Counted from the first letter of the stretch, positions 15,474 to 22,389 are shown. The stretch: DNA of 24,614 nucleotides from Porticoccus sp963974675 (GCA_963974675.1 CAXBDQ010000029.1:1-24614); one strand, 5' to 3'. Numbers and translations: made by a program. The notes: generated from the letters alone by a model not told the origin.

Positions 15474-15947
15474 ATGAAAGGCGATAAAAAAGTCATCGAA
15501 CTATTAAATATAGTTCTCGGCAACGAACTTAAGGCCATCAACCAGTACTTTCTTCATGCCAGAATGTACAAAGATTGGGGCTTAAAGGACATCGCAGAAA
15601 AGGAATACCATGAGTCCATCGATGAAATGAAACATGCAGATCTCGTAATAGAACGTATTTTGTTTCTGGAGGGACTCCCTAACCTACAAGACCTCGGAAA
15701 ACTCTACATCGGTGAAAACACTCAAGAAATGCTCAAGTGCGACCTTAAGCTAGAAATGGAAGCGATACCGACATTAAGAGAAGCAATTGCCTATTCAGAA
15801 TCGATTAAAGACTATATCAGTCGGGATATATTTAACGACATACTCGAGTCTGAAGAAGAACACGTCGATTGGCTTGAAACACAATTGGGATTGATAGACA
15901 AAATAGGCATCCAAAATTACCTTCAGGCACAAATCATCGAAGATTGA
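15474..15947 (+). CDS. bfr: Bacterioferritin (haem-binding type)
   Basis: Bacterioferritin is a 24-subunit haem-containing iron store that oxidises Fe(II) and mineralises it. The 157-residue protein is full length. The di-iron ferroxidase ligands are all present: Glu18, Glu51, His54, Glu94, Glu127 and His130. Met52, the axial haem ligand, is present, so this is a catalytic, haem-binding subunit rather than a Met-less partner. The ribosome site AAAGGAA is good. It stands alone downstream of bfd and immediately upstream of ssrA. Confidence 0.97.
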   Translation: MKGDKKVIELLNIVLGNELKAINQYFLHARMYKDWGLKDIAEKEYHESIDEMKHADLVIERILFLEGLPNLQDLGKLYIGENTQEMLKCDLKLEMEAIPTLREAIAYSESIKDYISRDIFNDILESEEEHVDWLETQLGLIDKIGIQNYLQAQIIED

Positions 15948-16038
15948 TCTTTAGTCATCAGCAATAGGACGCCCAATTTACGCAGACCTAACTAAACTAA
16001 AAGGTTTTAAAATGGTCCAATCTGCGTAGGGAAACATG

Positions 16039-16047
16039 TGCTATTAT
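16039..16047 (+). promoter_or_regulatory. Extended -10 promoter of ssrA
   Basis: TG-C-TATTAT is an extended -10 element about 30 bases before the mature tmRNA 5' end, predicting a short precursor that RNase P would trim. The -35 region is weak, as is usual with an extended -10. Confidence 0.5.
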
Positions 16048-16075
16048 GCGCATCCGATTCTGTTACACATCTTTT

Positions 16076-16453
16076 GGGGGCGTTTTGGATTCGACGCCGG
16101 TTACAAAACCCAAGGTGCATGCCGAGATGGTGACTAATCTCGTTAATCCAAAGTCGCAAACTATTAGTTGCCAACGACGACAACTACGCACTCGCCGCCT
16201 AAGAAACGGTAGGGTGTCATCTGACTGGAGCCGTGCTTGTGCGTCCAGAGCCTTTCGGGGCTATCAGGTGTCATACTCACAAGATCGTGATGAAGCTCGT
16301 CCGGGGTGGACTCACTAAACACTAACCGGAACCGCGGTTTACGTGCCCTGCCAGCCGGGCTGTAAATTGTTAAATATAATAGACTGATCTAAGCATGTAG
16401 AGCCTTCGGCAGCGGACTGACGGACGCGGGTTCAATTCCCGCCGCCTCCACCA
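16076..16453 (+). ncRNA. ssrA: Transfer-messenger RNA (tmRNA)
   Basis: tmRNA with SmpB rescues stalled ribosomes and tags the nascent protein for proteolysis. The 5' end GGGGGCG pairs with the 3' end CGCCTCC before the encoded ACCA, making the tRNA-like acceptor stem. The 5' motif TTTTGGATTCGACG and the T arm GGGTTCAATTCCCG are typical. The tag frame (16170-16202) reads ANDDNYALAA then stop, one residue different from E. coli (ANDENYALAA). It is uninterrupted and one-piece. Its 3' end marks the boundary to accessory DNA, where integrase debris begins. Confidence 0.98.
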
Positions 16454-16486
16454 ATTCATTGTCTACCAACGACCAAGAATGACCTG

Positions 16487-16511
16487 AAAGCCCCATAAAA
16501 CGGGCTTTTTT
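16487..16511 (+). terminator. Terminator after ssrA
   Basis: AAAGCCC (16487-16493) pairs with GGGCTTT (16502-16508), followed by further T residues. It lies 34 bases after the mature 3' end. Confidence 0.85.
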
Positions 16512-16547
16512 GTTGCCTGACACTTCTATAATGACCACTACTGACCA

Positions 16548-16690
16548 TTGCCATCTACCCATAAAAGTGGTATTTTCTACTTCAGGGTAGTGACACCGTT
16601 ATTCCTTCGTGACCGCTTCCCTAACCTACAAAAAGAACTTCGCAGGTCATTGCACACTGCAAGTATTAAAAGGGCAAAACAACAAGCTAC
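16548..16690 (+). pseudogene. N-terminal remnant of a tyrosine integrase
   Basis: The frame reads KSGIFYFRVVTPLFLRDRF and then LRRSLHTASIKRAKQQA. This matches the first 50 or so residues of phage/island tyrosine integrases, whose pattern is roughly R-G-x-Y-x-F-R-R-x-x-P ... E-x-R-x-S-L-x-T. The start would be TTG at 16548. The frame loses its homology at about 16690, where an IS6 transposase fragment begins in another frame, so no core or catalytic domain remains. It starts about 95 bases after the ssrA 3' end, where an integrase of an ssrA-inserted island is expected. It is non-functional as it stands. Confidence 0.6.
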
Positions 16691-17141
16691 AATGTCTCTT
16701 ACGAATCTATTCGCCAGTGGTTCTCAGAGCTGGATATTTTCGTTACGAAAAGGCGAGATAAAAAATTTTCCTTGAGATTCTTCAACAAGTTATTCAAAAG
16801 CTATGGGGCAACCGCTAACCGAATAGTAACGGGTAAATTGAAAAGTTATCCCGCTGCCTTGAAAGAAATGGGTTGCGAGGTTCCGCACTATACCGCTCGC
16901 TATCACAATAATATTACAGAGATCTCGCATCAGAAGACCCTACAACAACAAAGACAGATGCGGCAATTCAAGTCAATTGGTCAGGCTCAGCGATTTCTTT
17001 CCTGTCATGGAGTTATCAATAATCACTTCCGACAGCAGCGACATTTACTGAAGGCCAGGCACTATCGGTTCTTTAGGGGACCGGTCATTTAAAGAGTGGT
17101 CAGAGGTTGTGTGTGCCCAAAATCTGAGTATTGCTGCTTAA
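16691..17141 (+). pseudogene. Degenerate IS6-family transposase
   Basis: One open frame (16691-17090) reads NVSYESIRQW, then FVTKRRDKK, RFFNKLFKSYGA, IVTGKLKSYPAALKEMGCEV, SHQKT, and QAQRFLSCHGVINNHFRQQR. This is the order of IS6/IS26-type DDE transposases. About 60 residues are missing after IRQW, removing the first catalytic Asp. The second catalytic Asp is Gly (VTGKLKSY in place of VTDKLKSY); the Glu of the SHQ motif is kept. A frame change at about 17088 is needed to read the conserved end FKEWSEVVCAQN, which stops at TAA 17139-17141. Terminal inverted repeats were not found. It is a dead, internally deleted copy joined to the integrase remnant. Confidence 0.8.
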
Positions 17142-17158
17142 GCAGACGGCTCCAGAGT

Positions 17159-17383
17159 TCACTTTGATTCAGGGAGACTAAGTTGACGAAGCCCCGGTGA
17201 GGCATCCTTGGCCCCCTTGGCGTAGGTGCGAATCATATTGCGCAGCGTACCCATTTGATGGGAAAAGTTGCGACAACCGGAGCACATCAAGACGTGAATC
17301 TTGAGCGCCGCCCGGTCCATCAAGGATAGCTCACGCTCCTGTGCATCGGATAACAAACGGGTGGCCTGTCGACAATTCATCAT
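17159..17383 (-). CDS. Small soluble zinc-binding anti-sigma factor (zf-HC2/ZAS)
   Basis: The 74-residue protein carries the zinc-binding anti-sigma pattern: Cys4, then 25 residues, His30, Cys34 and Cys37 (HVLMCSGC). Such proteins bind and silence a cognate ECF sigma factor and often release it when the thiols are oxidised or modified. There is no membrane span, so it is cytoplasmic. It follows the sigma gene by 11 bases, with the ribosome site AAGGTGA starting at the sigma stop codon, and is surely co-transcribed with it. What stress it senses is unknown. Confidence 0.85.
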   Translation of the reverse strand: MMNCRQATRLLSDAQERELSLMDRAALKIHVLMCSGCRNFSHQMGTLRNMIRTYAKGAKDASPGLRQLSLPESK

Positions 17384-17394
17384 AATAATTCACC

Positions 17395-18006
17395 TTAAAG
17401 AAACCAGTGGTTCTCCAGACATTTTCGCAATCGCATTCGCGCACGATAGAGAATCACATGCAGATTGCTGGTCGTGATATTCTGCACTTCGCATATCTCG
17501 GCACTACCCAACTCGAGGAGCTCTCGCATCATAAACAGCCTTGCCTGAGTTTCTGGCAAGCTGTTGAGGCAGGTGTCAAACACCTTCCAGAAGTTCTCGG
17601 TCTTAACTGACTCTAGAGGGTCGTTCCAACTGACCGGGCGCTCATCTTTTTGCCAGAAGCCCTTGGTGTCAAAAAACCGCTCGAAGTTTTCATTATCATC
17701 ATCGCCGGATGACAGGTCGATGGCATTGACCAGTCGCCGCCGCTGCCGGAGGATATCCGTGATCTTGTGCTTCAAAATAGCGAATACCCAGGTTTTCAAT
17801 GCCGCGCGACGGCCAAAGGAACTAGCATTCTTAAGCGCACCGATCAATGCCTCCTGCACGGCGTCTTCCGCCAAATGCTTGTCCGACAGTTGCAGTACGG
17901 CAAATTTAAGCATTTGAAGACGCAGCTCCTTTAAAAAAACCGGATCAGCCAGATCTATCGTTGCTGACACATCAAATTCATTATTCGTATCTCGTTCACC
18001 ATCCAT
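17395..18006 (-). CDS. ECF-type RNA polymerase sigma factor
   Basis: The 203-residue protein has sigma region 2 (LQMLKFAVLQLSDKHLAEDAVQEALIGALKNA, KTWVFAILKHKITDILRQRRR, about residues 30-90) and region 4 (LNSLPETQARLFMMRELLELGSAEICEVQNITTSNLHVILYRARMRLRKCLE, about 148-200). It lacks regions 1 and 3, so it is an extracytoplasmic-function type sigma. An acidic linker (about 96-140, SSGDDDNENFERFFDTKGFWQKDE) separates them. Its ATG follows the stop codon of the NrtS-like fragment with no gap. The ZAS anti-sigma gene is directly downstream. The neighbouring P460 genes are possible targets, which is inference. Confidence 0.93.
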   Translation of the reverse strand: MDGERDTNNEFDVSATIDLADPVFLKELRLQMLKFAVLQLSDKHLAEDAVQEALIGALKNASSFGRRAALKTWVFAILKHKITDILRQRRRLVNAIDLSSGDDDNENFERFFDTKGFWQKDERPVSWNDPLESVKTENFWKVFDTCLNSLPETQARLFMMRELLELGSAEICEVQNITTSNLHVILYRARMRLRKCLENHWFL

Positions 18007-18195
18007 CTAATTTTTACGCTGTCCAATATCGTTCTTTACGGCACTATACGATGCCACACAATAAGGCACCAGGAAGTTCAAGAATACTTGCCCCCAAGCG
18101 ACTTTCAACCCATTCAGAATCTGGCCTCCCTGATTAATCCCGTTCAATAGTATGCTGACGAGCAGGGAGATTTTAATCGCATTGGTGGCTCGGTT
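18007..18195 (-). pseudogene. NrtS-like nitrate/nitrite transporter, 5' end missing
   Basis: The frame reads ATNAIKISLLVSILLNGINQGG and then FLNFLVPYCVASYSAVK before TAG at 18009-18007. This matches the small two-helix NrtS family: A-[LI]-K-[VI]-[SA]-L-[LV]-V near the start, INQG, and the second helix LVPYCVSTY. An in-frame TAG lies at 18198-18196 and no ATG, GTG or TTG is available before the first helix, so the normal N-terminal 15-25 residues appear lost. Its stop codon touches the sigma start, suggesting coupled translation in the intact ancestor. It might still be made from a non-standard start. Confidence 0.6.
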
Positions 18196-18590
18196 CTATT
18201 CCAAGTCTAGTATTTGATTGCTCAGAAAAATAATGTTTCTCTTATGGATCATTAGCTCTGCTAATAAGTTCTGAGGGTTGCCCATATTTCTCGGATAACT
18301 CAAATAAGGTTCATAATGAGCTTGGAAGTATCCTACCCAACTGGGTCCATCCCGTCGGCACGTCATTCTGTTGCGATTACCCCAGCAGAACCTGCACATT
18401 TGCCATGACCGCCTGTTCGCCCTGGAAACTTTGACCTTCAACCTTTTTAGGTGGTCAACGCGGTGCTGGGGAATCACCCTGTACTCAGTTCGATGTTCTG
18501 AGGTAATGCCACTTGATGAGTGCACGAATTAAAGCGAGCCCCAAATTTTACGCGTAAAAAATATTTATCGCTTCAGGGATCTTTTCCGGA
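18196..18590. other. Intergenic stretch without a convincing gene
   Basis: A minus-strand frame (18525-18196, 109 codons) is open but Arg/Trp-rich, has no recognisable motif and ends just before the NrtS-like fragment; I do not accept it as a gene. Near the P460 stop lies a 14-bp perfect palindrome TTTTACGCGTAAAA (18546-18559) inside a wider AAGCGA/TCGCTT repeat (18533-18573), possibly a terminator of the P460 pair. The stretch probably contains the break that removed the NrtS N-terminus. Confidence 0.4.
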
Positions 18591-19223
18591 TTAAGGCACC
18601 AAAATATCCGGGTAAAATACATAGTCGCCACCTCCAGCCGAGCTGTGGCAATAGATACAACCGCGATTTTCCCTCGGCGTTTCACCCTTCATCAGCCGCC
18701 CCGCCAGCGAGATAGTCTGCCCTTCCAGAGTTTTTGCGAACAGCGTGCCGTCAGGCCGGTATTTGACCCAGAACCAGTTCTGGTTGTCATTATCATAACC
18801 GGCCTCGCGGCGGTACATCACAGTAATCGAATCCAGATAGCGTACACGATCCTGTTTTACCGTTTCCACAGAAGCACCGGGACCATCGTAATTTTTTTTG
18901 ACGATGACAAAACCACTGTGATCCCCCACCAATACTATCAAGTGAATGACCTCCAGAATCAAGCCATGGGGCTTTGCTCCACCAAAAAACGGCTCATGGG
19001 GTCGCGCCTCGGAGCCGACGATTTTTCCAGCAATTAGCGCCTGCCACAGTTTGTTGGCGTAATCGATATCGCTGGCGGTACCAAAGTAGGCGCCAACCGG
19101 CATGACCGATAGGGCCACCTCACTGCTTACCACACCATCAACCTCAGTCTTCTGTGCCAATTCTCGACACCCTAGCATGGCAAACACCAAAAAAGTTGCT
19201 ATCACAAAACGTTTTACATCCAT
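18591..19223 (-). CDS. Cytochrome P460-family haem protein (putative lipoprotein)
   Basis: The 210-residue protein has the P460/cytochrome c'-beta layout: GFVIVKKNYDGPG (104-116), DNDNQNWFWVKYRPDGT (144-160) and the haem c motif CIYCH (189-193) followed by GGGDYVF. P460 proteins oxidise hydroxylamine or handle NO in the periplasm; cytochrome c'-beta binds NO. The N-terminus FLVFAMLGC could be a lipobox (Cys19), so it may be membrane-tethered. Lys109/110 sits in the region where P460 has the Lys cross-linked to haem, but alignment is needed. It is the second of two paralogues, 99 bases after the first, on the strand of the sigma gene. Confidence 0.88.
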   Translation of the reverse strand: MDVKRFVIATFLVFAMLGCRELAQKTEVDGVVSSEVALSVMPVGAYFGTASDIDYANKLWQALIAGKIVGSEARPHEPFFGGAKPHGLILEVIHLIVLVGDHSGFVIVKKNYDGPGASVETVKQDRVRYLDSITVMYRREAGYDNDNQNWFWVKYRPDGTLFAKTLEGQTISLAGRLMKGETPRENRGCIYCHSSAGGGDYVFYPDILVP

Positions 19224-19322
19224 GATTGTGCCTCTTTAAGGGAAAAAATTGAGTGTCCCAATACCCGGAACACTCGTACCCCGCTCTCCAAAACCTTTTG
19301 GACTAACACTCCCCTAAGTGAA

Positions 19323-19874
19323 TCAGTTTTTATAACGATCATGGTTGAATACGTAATCGCCGCCCTGAGCGGCTTTATGACAGGCGATACAGCCCTGGTC
19401 CATACCCTTAGCGACCCTGCCAACCAGCTTCATGTTTTTCGGATTGACGTGGATTTCTCCGTCGGGCTTGAATTTGGCCCAGAACCAGTTCTGGTTGTCC
19501 GGATCGTAGCCCGGCCGTTTGAACATGACGGTGACCGCCATCAGGTGCTGGTCGGGATTGTTGGCCACGACCTCGGTGGTAATCCCCTCGCCTCCGAAAT
19601 TGCGTTTGACGATAACCACTCCGGTATCGCCGCGCGGTCCTGCCTGGTTGTTGTGCACGGTCAGTGTTGACTCCAGGGTTTGCAACACCATGCCGTGGGG
19701 CGGCTGGCCGGCATAGGGGACGGTTTGAATGGCACCATCTCCGACCAAATGGGCCCTTTCCAAGGCGTTCCACAGACTTTTCGCATAGGCGACGTCTTTT
19801 TTGTCGCCGAAAGGTGCTGCTTGAACTGCCATCGACAACATCATTACCATGATTGTAAAAATGATCGAGCGCAT
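19323..19874 (-). CDS. Cytochrome P460-family haem protein (periplasmic)
   Basis: The 183-residue protein has a signal peptide (cleavage near AVQA-AP, residues 19-20) and no lipobox, so it should be soluble in the periplasm. It shares GVVIVKRNFGGEG (85-97), DPDNQNWFWAKFKPDGE (124-140) and the haem motif CIACH (162-166) with its downstream paralogue. The ending GRVAKGMDQGCIACHKAAQGGDYVF is close to the family norm. Lys90 is a candidate for the P460 cross-link. Its GC content is visibly higher than the backbone, and long antisense frames result. The good AGGAGAG ribosome site and the 287-base upstream gap suggest it leads the transcript. Confidence 0.92.
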   Translation of the reverse strand: MRSIIFTIMVMMLSMAVQAAPFGDKKDVAYAKSLWNALERAHLVGDGAIQTVPYAGQPPHGMVLQTLESTLTVHNNQAGPRGDTGVVIVKRNFGGEGITTEVVANNPDQHLMAVTVMFKRPGYDPDNQNWFWAKFKPDGEIHVNPKNMKLVGRVAKGMDQGCIACHKAAQGGDYVFNHDRYKN

Positions 19875-19986
19875 GAGTTTCTCTCCTGATTAATCAAGTT
19901 TTCCGGCTGAACGATCTCCACATGCCTGACTGTTCAAGTGCCGAAGTCAATTCCGGGAACGGTTACGATCCCTTCCCTGTTTATGT

Positions 19987-20037
19987 CTGTCGTTTGGAAA
20001 TGAAATTTCTTACACTTTTTTCACAACCGCTGTGAAA
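19987..20037 (-). promoter_or_regulatory. Dyad and possible ECF promoter upstream of the P460 genes
   Basis: TTTCACA (20019-20025) and TGTGAAA (20031-20037) are perfect arms with ACCGC between: a 19-bp operator-like dyad. Just downstream on the minus strand, TGTAAG (20014-20009), 16 bases, then CGACAG (19992-19987) has the spacing of an ECF promoter with a CG-containing -10. The region (19875-20161) separates the divergent P460 and YeeE-like genes. Dyad: clear. Promoter: speculative. Confidence 0.35.
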
Positions 20038-20161
20038 TTGTTAACGATTGCTTTCGTCAGTACCCACACTCTTATTTCGATTCGGCTAAATTAATCAGCC
20101 AGACTGTTATATTTCATGCGTCTCGCCGACTAAGCTCTTAACTTCGTAGGAGTGCCCCTAG

Positions 20162-20300
20162 ATGTCACTAGCAACCTGGTTATTGATGCTGATAACCGCG
20201 TTGGGAATCGGCTATTTGGCCCAGGTAACAGGTTCGTGCCTAGTTCGGGGCGTGGCCGACTGGCTGCGGGGCCAACGGATTCGCCTGCTTGCGTTACTCA
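20162..20300 (+). pseudogene. YeeE/YedE-like membrane protein, truncated after about 45 residues
   Basis: The frame starts MSLATWLLMLITALGIGYLA, then QVTGSCLVRGVADWLRGQR and LLALL. The pattern G-F/Y-x-A-Q-x-x-G-x-C-L-V-R-G-V is that of YeeE/YedE (sulphur transport-type) membrane proteins, whose Cys in the first loop is conserved. GGAG lies 9 bases before the ATG. After about 20300 the frame runs into the reverse strand of an integrase fragment and homology ends, so most of the protein is lost. It is divergent from the P460 pair. Confidence 0.5.
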
Positions 20301-20580
20301 CCAACGATTTGTTTAAATATTTCGAAAGTGGCTTCGTAAGCACCATGTGTTTTTGCCTCCCAATTGTTCCCTGTAACCCTTTCTTCAATAAACTTGTTAC
20401 ACACTTCCGAAAATAAATCCTGTTGTTCTACAGGGAGTATTTGAGGGGCTGTTTGGGTGTTAAAGCCCTTATGGTAAGGCGTTTGGGATACTTCTCTTTT
20501 AAGCCGGTTCATTAACTTGTGGGTCTTTCCCACCATATTATTGATAACAGTTGGAGCAACTTTTTCATCAATGTCGTTAG
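20294..20580 (-). pseudogene. Internal fragment of a tyrosine integrase
   Basis: On the minus strand the frame includes VINNMVGKTHKLMNRLK and QDLFSEVCNKFIEERVTGN, then NWEAKTHGAYEATFEIFKQIVGE and a stop. The last part matches the core-binding (SAM-like) domain start of phage/island integrases: L-S-E-V-x-E-K-[FY]-I-E-E ... W-x-x-K-T-x-x-x-Y-x-x-x-F-x-x-x-x-E-I-[IV]-G-[DE]. No catalytic domain follows; the fragment ends where the YeeE-like gene begins. It may derive from the same kind of integrase as the N-terminal piece next to ssrA, but on the opposite strand. Confidence 0.55.
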
Positions 20581-20589
20581 CGAAATGCA

Positions 20590-20685
20590 TTAGGGGGAAA
20601 ACACGTAAAAGTTGGCATTGATGCACCACAGTCAGTGGATGTGGATACAACTGAGTTGTTAAAGACGATAGATATTGAATTGTAG
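20590..20685 (+). pseudogene. Possible C-terminal fragment of a CsrA-like regulator
   Basis: The frame reads LGGKHVKVGIDAPQSVDV and ends TTELLKTIDIEL before TAG. The stretch G-x-H/Q-V-K-V-G-I-D-A-P-x-S/D-V-x-V closely resembles the second half of CsrA/RsmA, the small RNA-binding regulator found also on mobile islands. The first half is missing: a TAG precedes it in frame and the expected LVLG segment is not readable. It overlaps only the non-conserved start of the integrase frame on the other strand. Resemblance over about 20 residues is not proof. Confidence 0.35.
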
Positions 20686-20941
20686 TGGCTCAGACTTGAT
20701 CTGACAGTTACCCGTTTTTCAGTGATGCCTCAATTATTTTACCTTGAAAGGGGAGACTAACTGTCTGTTTACACACGATGGCAGGCTTTTATCCTCCGTG
20801 ATGTTGGGTCTTACGAAAAATGTCCAGTGTTAAATTTGGACTTTAGCCCATGTTACGAGTTTGTCAGAAAACTTTACATCTTGCGTTCATGTCGGCTCAT
20901 GGATAAACATTATTTGTCATTTAATCAATGAGATACGAAAT
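20686..20941. other. Intergenic stretch with inverted repeats
   Basis: No gene is seen. TCAGA-CTTGA-TCTGA (20690-20704) is a short dyad, and GACAGTTA (20703-20710) recurs inverted as TAACTGTC (20758-20765). These look like ends of a small mobile element, but no transposase or target duplication was recognised. Confidence 0.3.
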
Positions 20942-20957
20942 TTGCACGATTCTTGCA
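20942..20957 (+). promoter_or_regulatory. Sigma-54 promoter for the PEP-CTERM protein
   Basis: TTGCAC-GATTC-TTGCA matches the -24/-12 consensus TGGCAC-N5-TTGCA at all but one position with exact spacing. Transcription would begin near 20968, giving a leader of about 115 bases. PEP-CTERM genes are often RpoN-dependent through PrsK/PrsR, which fits. Confidence 0.65.
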
Positions 20958-21084
20958 TTGATATCAGAAGCAGTCCAAGAATCGTAGCGCGGCTCTTAAT
21001 ACTTGTGTTCAACTTACTGCGTTGCAAGTTAAGAAGTGATTCTTTCCCTGAGGCATAACGATTAACAATTTAGAGACGTATACT

Positions 21085-21919
21085 ATGAAAACACAAAAAT
21101 ACTTGTCGATCCTGTCATTAGCAGTGATGGGCGCGCTTTGCGGCGCATCCCAGGCATTGGCGATGCCACTTCTGGGCACGGCGCAGAGCTACGCGGTTCT
21201 GGGTGCCTCAACGGTGACCAATACCGGCTCAACCACCCTCTGGGGAGATCTCGGTCTCTCTCCAGGCAGCTCGATCACCGGCTTGGGGAGCATCTCTCTG
21301 ACAGGGGCGGTACACCAGACTGATGCGGCCGCTGCGCTGGCTCAGAGTGACGCGCTCACTGCATACAACACCCTTTTTAACCTGTCATACACTACCGACA
21401 GGACAGGATTTGGGTGGGCTCACACTACAACCGGGCGTCTATAATTTTGATACGTCGGCTCAATTGACCGGAACGCTCACTCTCGATGCCCTAAGCAACC
21501 CCGATTCGTTTTTCGTGTTTCAGATTGGTACCACGCTCACGACTGCAAGCGGTTCGGCTGTCAGCGTGCTCAATGCTGGTGCAAATAGCGGTGTATTTTG
21601 GCAGGTCGGTAGTTCCGCGACGCTGGGTACCAGCACGCTGTTCGCAGGAAATATTCTCGCGGATCAGAGCATCACCTTGAATACAACTGCAAGCATTCTG
21701 TGTGGTAGGGCCATCGCTTTAAATGCTGCAGTGACAATGGACACCAACACCATCGCCAACGATTGCGTCACTTTCGCTAACGATACCGGCGACACCAGTT
21801 TCGTTGACTTCGGTAGCGGCGGCTTCAACGGTAGTCTGCCCGTTCCCGAACCAGCCACACTGGCGCTGTTGGGATTAGGACTTGCGGGAATCGGATTTTG
21901 TCGACGTCAGCGCAGTTGA
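21085..21919 (+). pseudogene. Ice-binding-like (DUF3494) protein with PEP-CTERM tail, frameshifted
   Basis: The first frame (21085 to about 21400) has a signal peptide (cleavage near ALA-MP) and the DUF3494 start LGTAQSYAVLGASTVTNTGS, then LGLSPGSSITGL and a DAAAALAQSDALTAYN segment. The second frame (about 21397-21919) continues TGQDLGGLTLQPGVYNF, QLTGTLTLDALSNPDSFFVF, FWQVGSSATLGTSTLFAGNI and LNTTASILCGRAIALNAAV. It ends with a PEP-CTERM sorting signal (VPEPATLALLGLGLAGIGF, then CRRQRS). A short indel in the GACAGGACAGG stretch (about 21396-21406) breaks the frame; adding back bases restores the family consensus. DUF3494 proteins bind ice or act as surface adhesins. No exosortase is in the window. 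Confidence 0.85.
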
Positions 21920-21940
21920 TAGTAGTTTTGTAGAGTGGGT

Positions 21941-21959
21941 GGGCAAGAATTCCTTGCCC
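21941..21959 (+). terminator. Hairpin after the PEP-CTERM gene
   Basis: GGGCAAG-AATTC-CTTGCCC is a perfect 7-bp stem with a 5-base loop, 22 bases after the stop codon. Only a weak T-rich stretch follows (GCGTTTAATTAG), so termination is likely but not certain. Confidence 0.5.
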
Positions 21960-22095
21960 GCGTTTAATTAGTCTCCCTAGTCTTCCGCCATCAGCAGTTG
22001 GCGGATCGACTGCAATTACTGCTGGCGCTTTTCATCAGTTTCAGGATAGCTCAGTTTGAGCGACTTAAATGTATCGAGAATACTTTTGGAAGCTA

Positions 22096-22389
22096 TCAAC
22101 AGTTGTGTACGTTGAGCGTTGTTTCTTCTAGTGAAAACCCCGTAATTTCTATTGGCAAAAATTTTTCTGGTATAAGCAATGAGTCCAGGTGCCCTGTTCT
22201 CGCAGAAAACTTACCCACGACAGGGTTAGGCTCTGCAAAGTGCAGCTTTAGATATTCTTTGTACCAGTCTTGCCGCTGAAACATAATTTTGATCAAGTCC
22301 AGAAATTCTGCATTTGGATAAATGAGCTCTTGGCCTTCAACAATACGAAGATCAGGGATAAGTAATTCATCAACGTGCGGGGAAGGCAA
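22096..22389 (-). CDS. Hypothetical protein or gene fragment
   Basis: The 97-codon frame (TTG start) has a protein-like, acidic composition: VDELLIPDLRIVEGQELIY, FLDLIKIMFQRQDWYKEYLK, GHLDSLLIPEKFLPIEITGF. The open frame continues upstream for a further dozen codons without a start, which hints at a 5'-truncated fragment. I recognise no family and see no ribosome site. It lies between the PEP-CTERM gene and the FTR1 fragment, in a stretch (21920-22493) with no better candidate. Confidence 0.3.
   Translation of the reverse strand: MPSPHVDELLIPDLRIVEGQELIYPNAEFLDLIKIMFQRQDWYKEYLKLHFAEPNPVVGKFSARTGHLDSLLIPEKFLPIEITGFSLEETTLNVHNC

Noticed and set aside
16046..16318. 90-codon frame at ssrA
   Set aside because: It overlaps the tmRNA, which explains the sequence fully.
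18196..18525. 109-codon minus-strand frame upstream of the NrtS fragment
   Set aside because: Arg/Trp-rich composition, no motif, no ribosome site. It merely runs in frame into the NrtS remnant across a stop.
19408..19773. Long alternative frames on both strands within the P460 gene
   Set aside because: They arise from the locally high GC content; the P460 frame carries signal peptide and haem motif.
21998..22279. 93-codon plus-strand frame
   Set aside because: No motif, no ribosome site, and the opposite-strand frame at 22096-22389 has a more protein-like composition.
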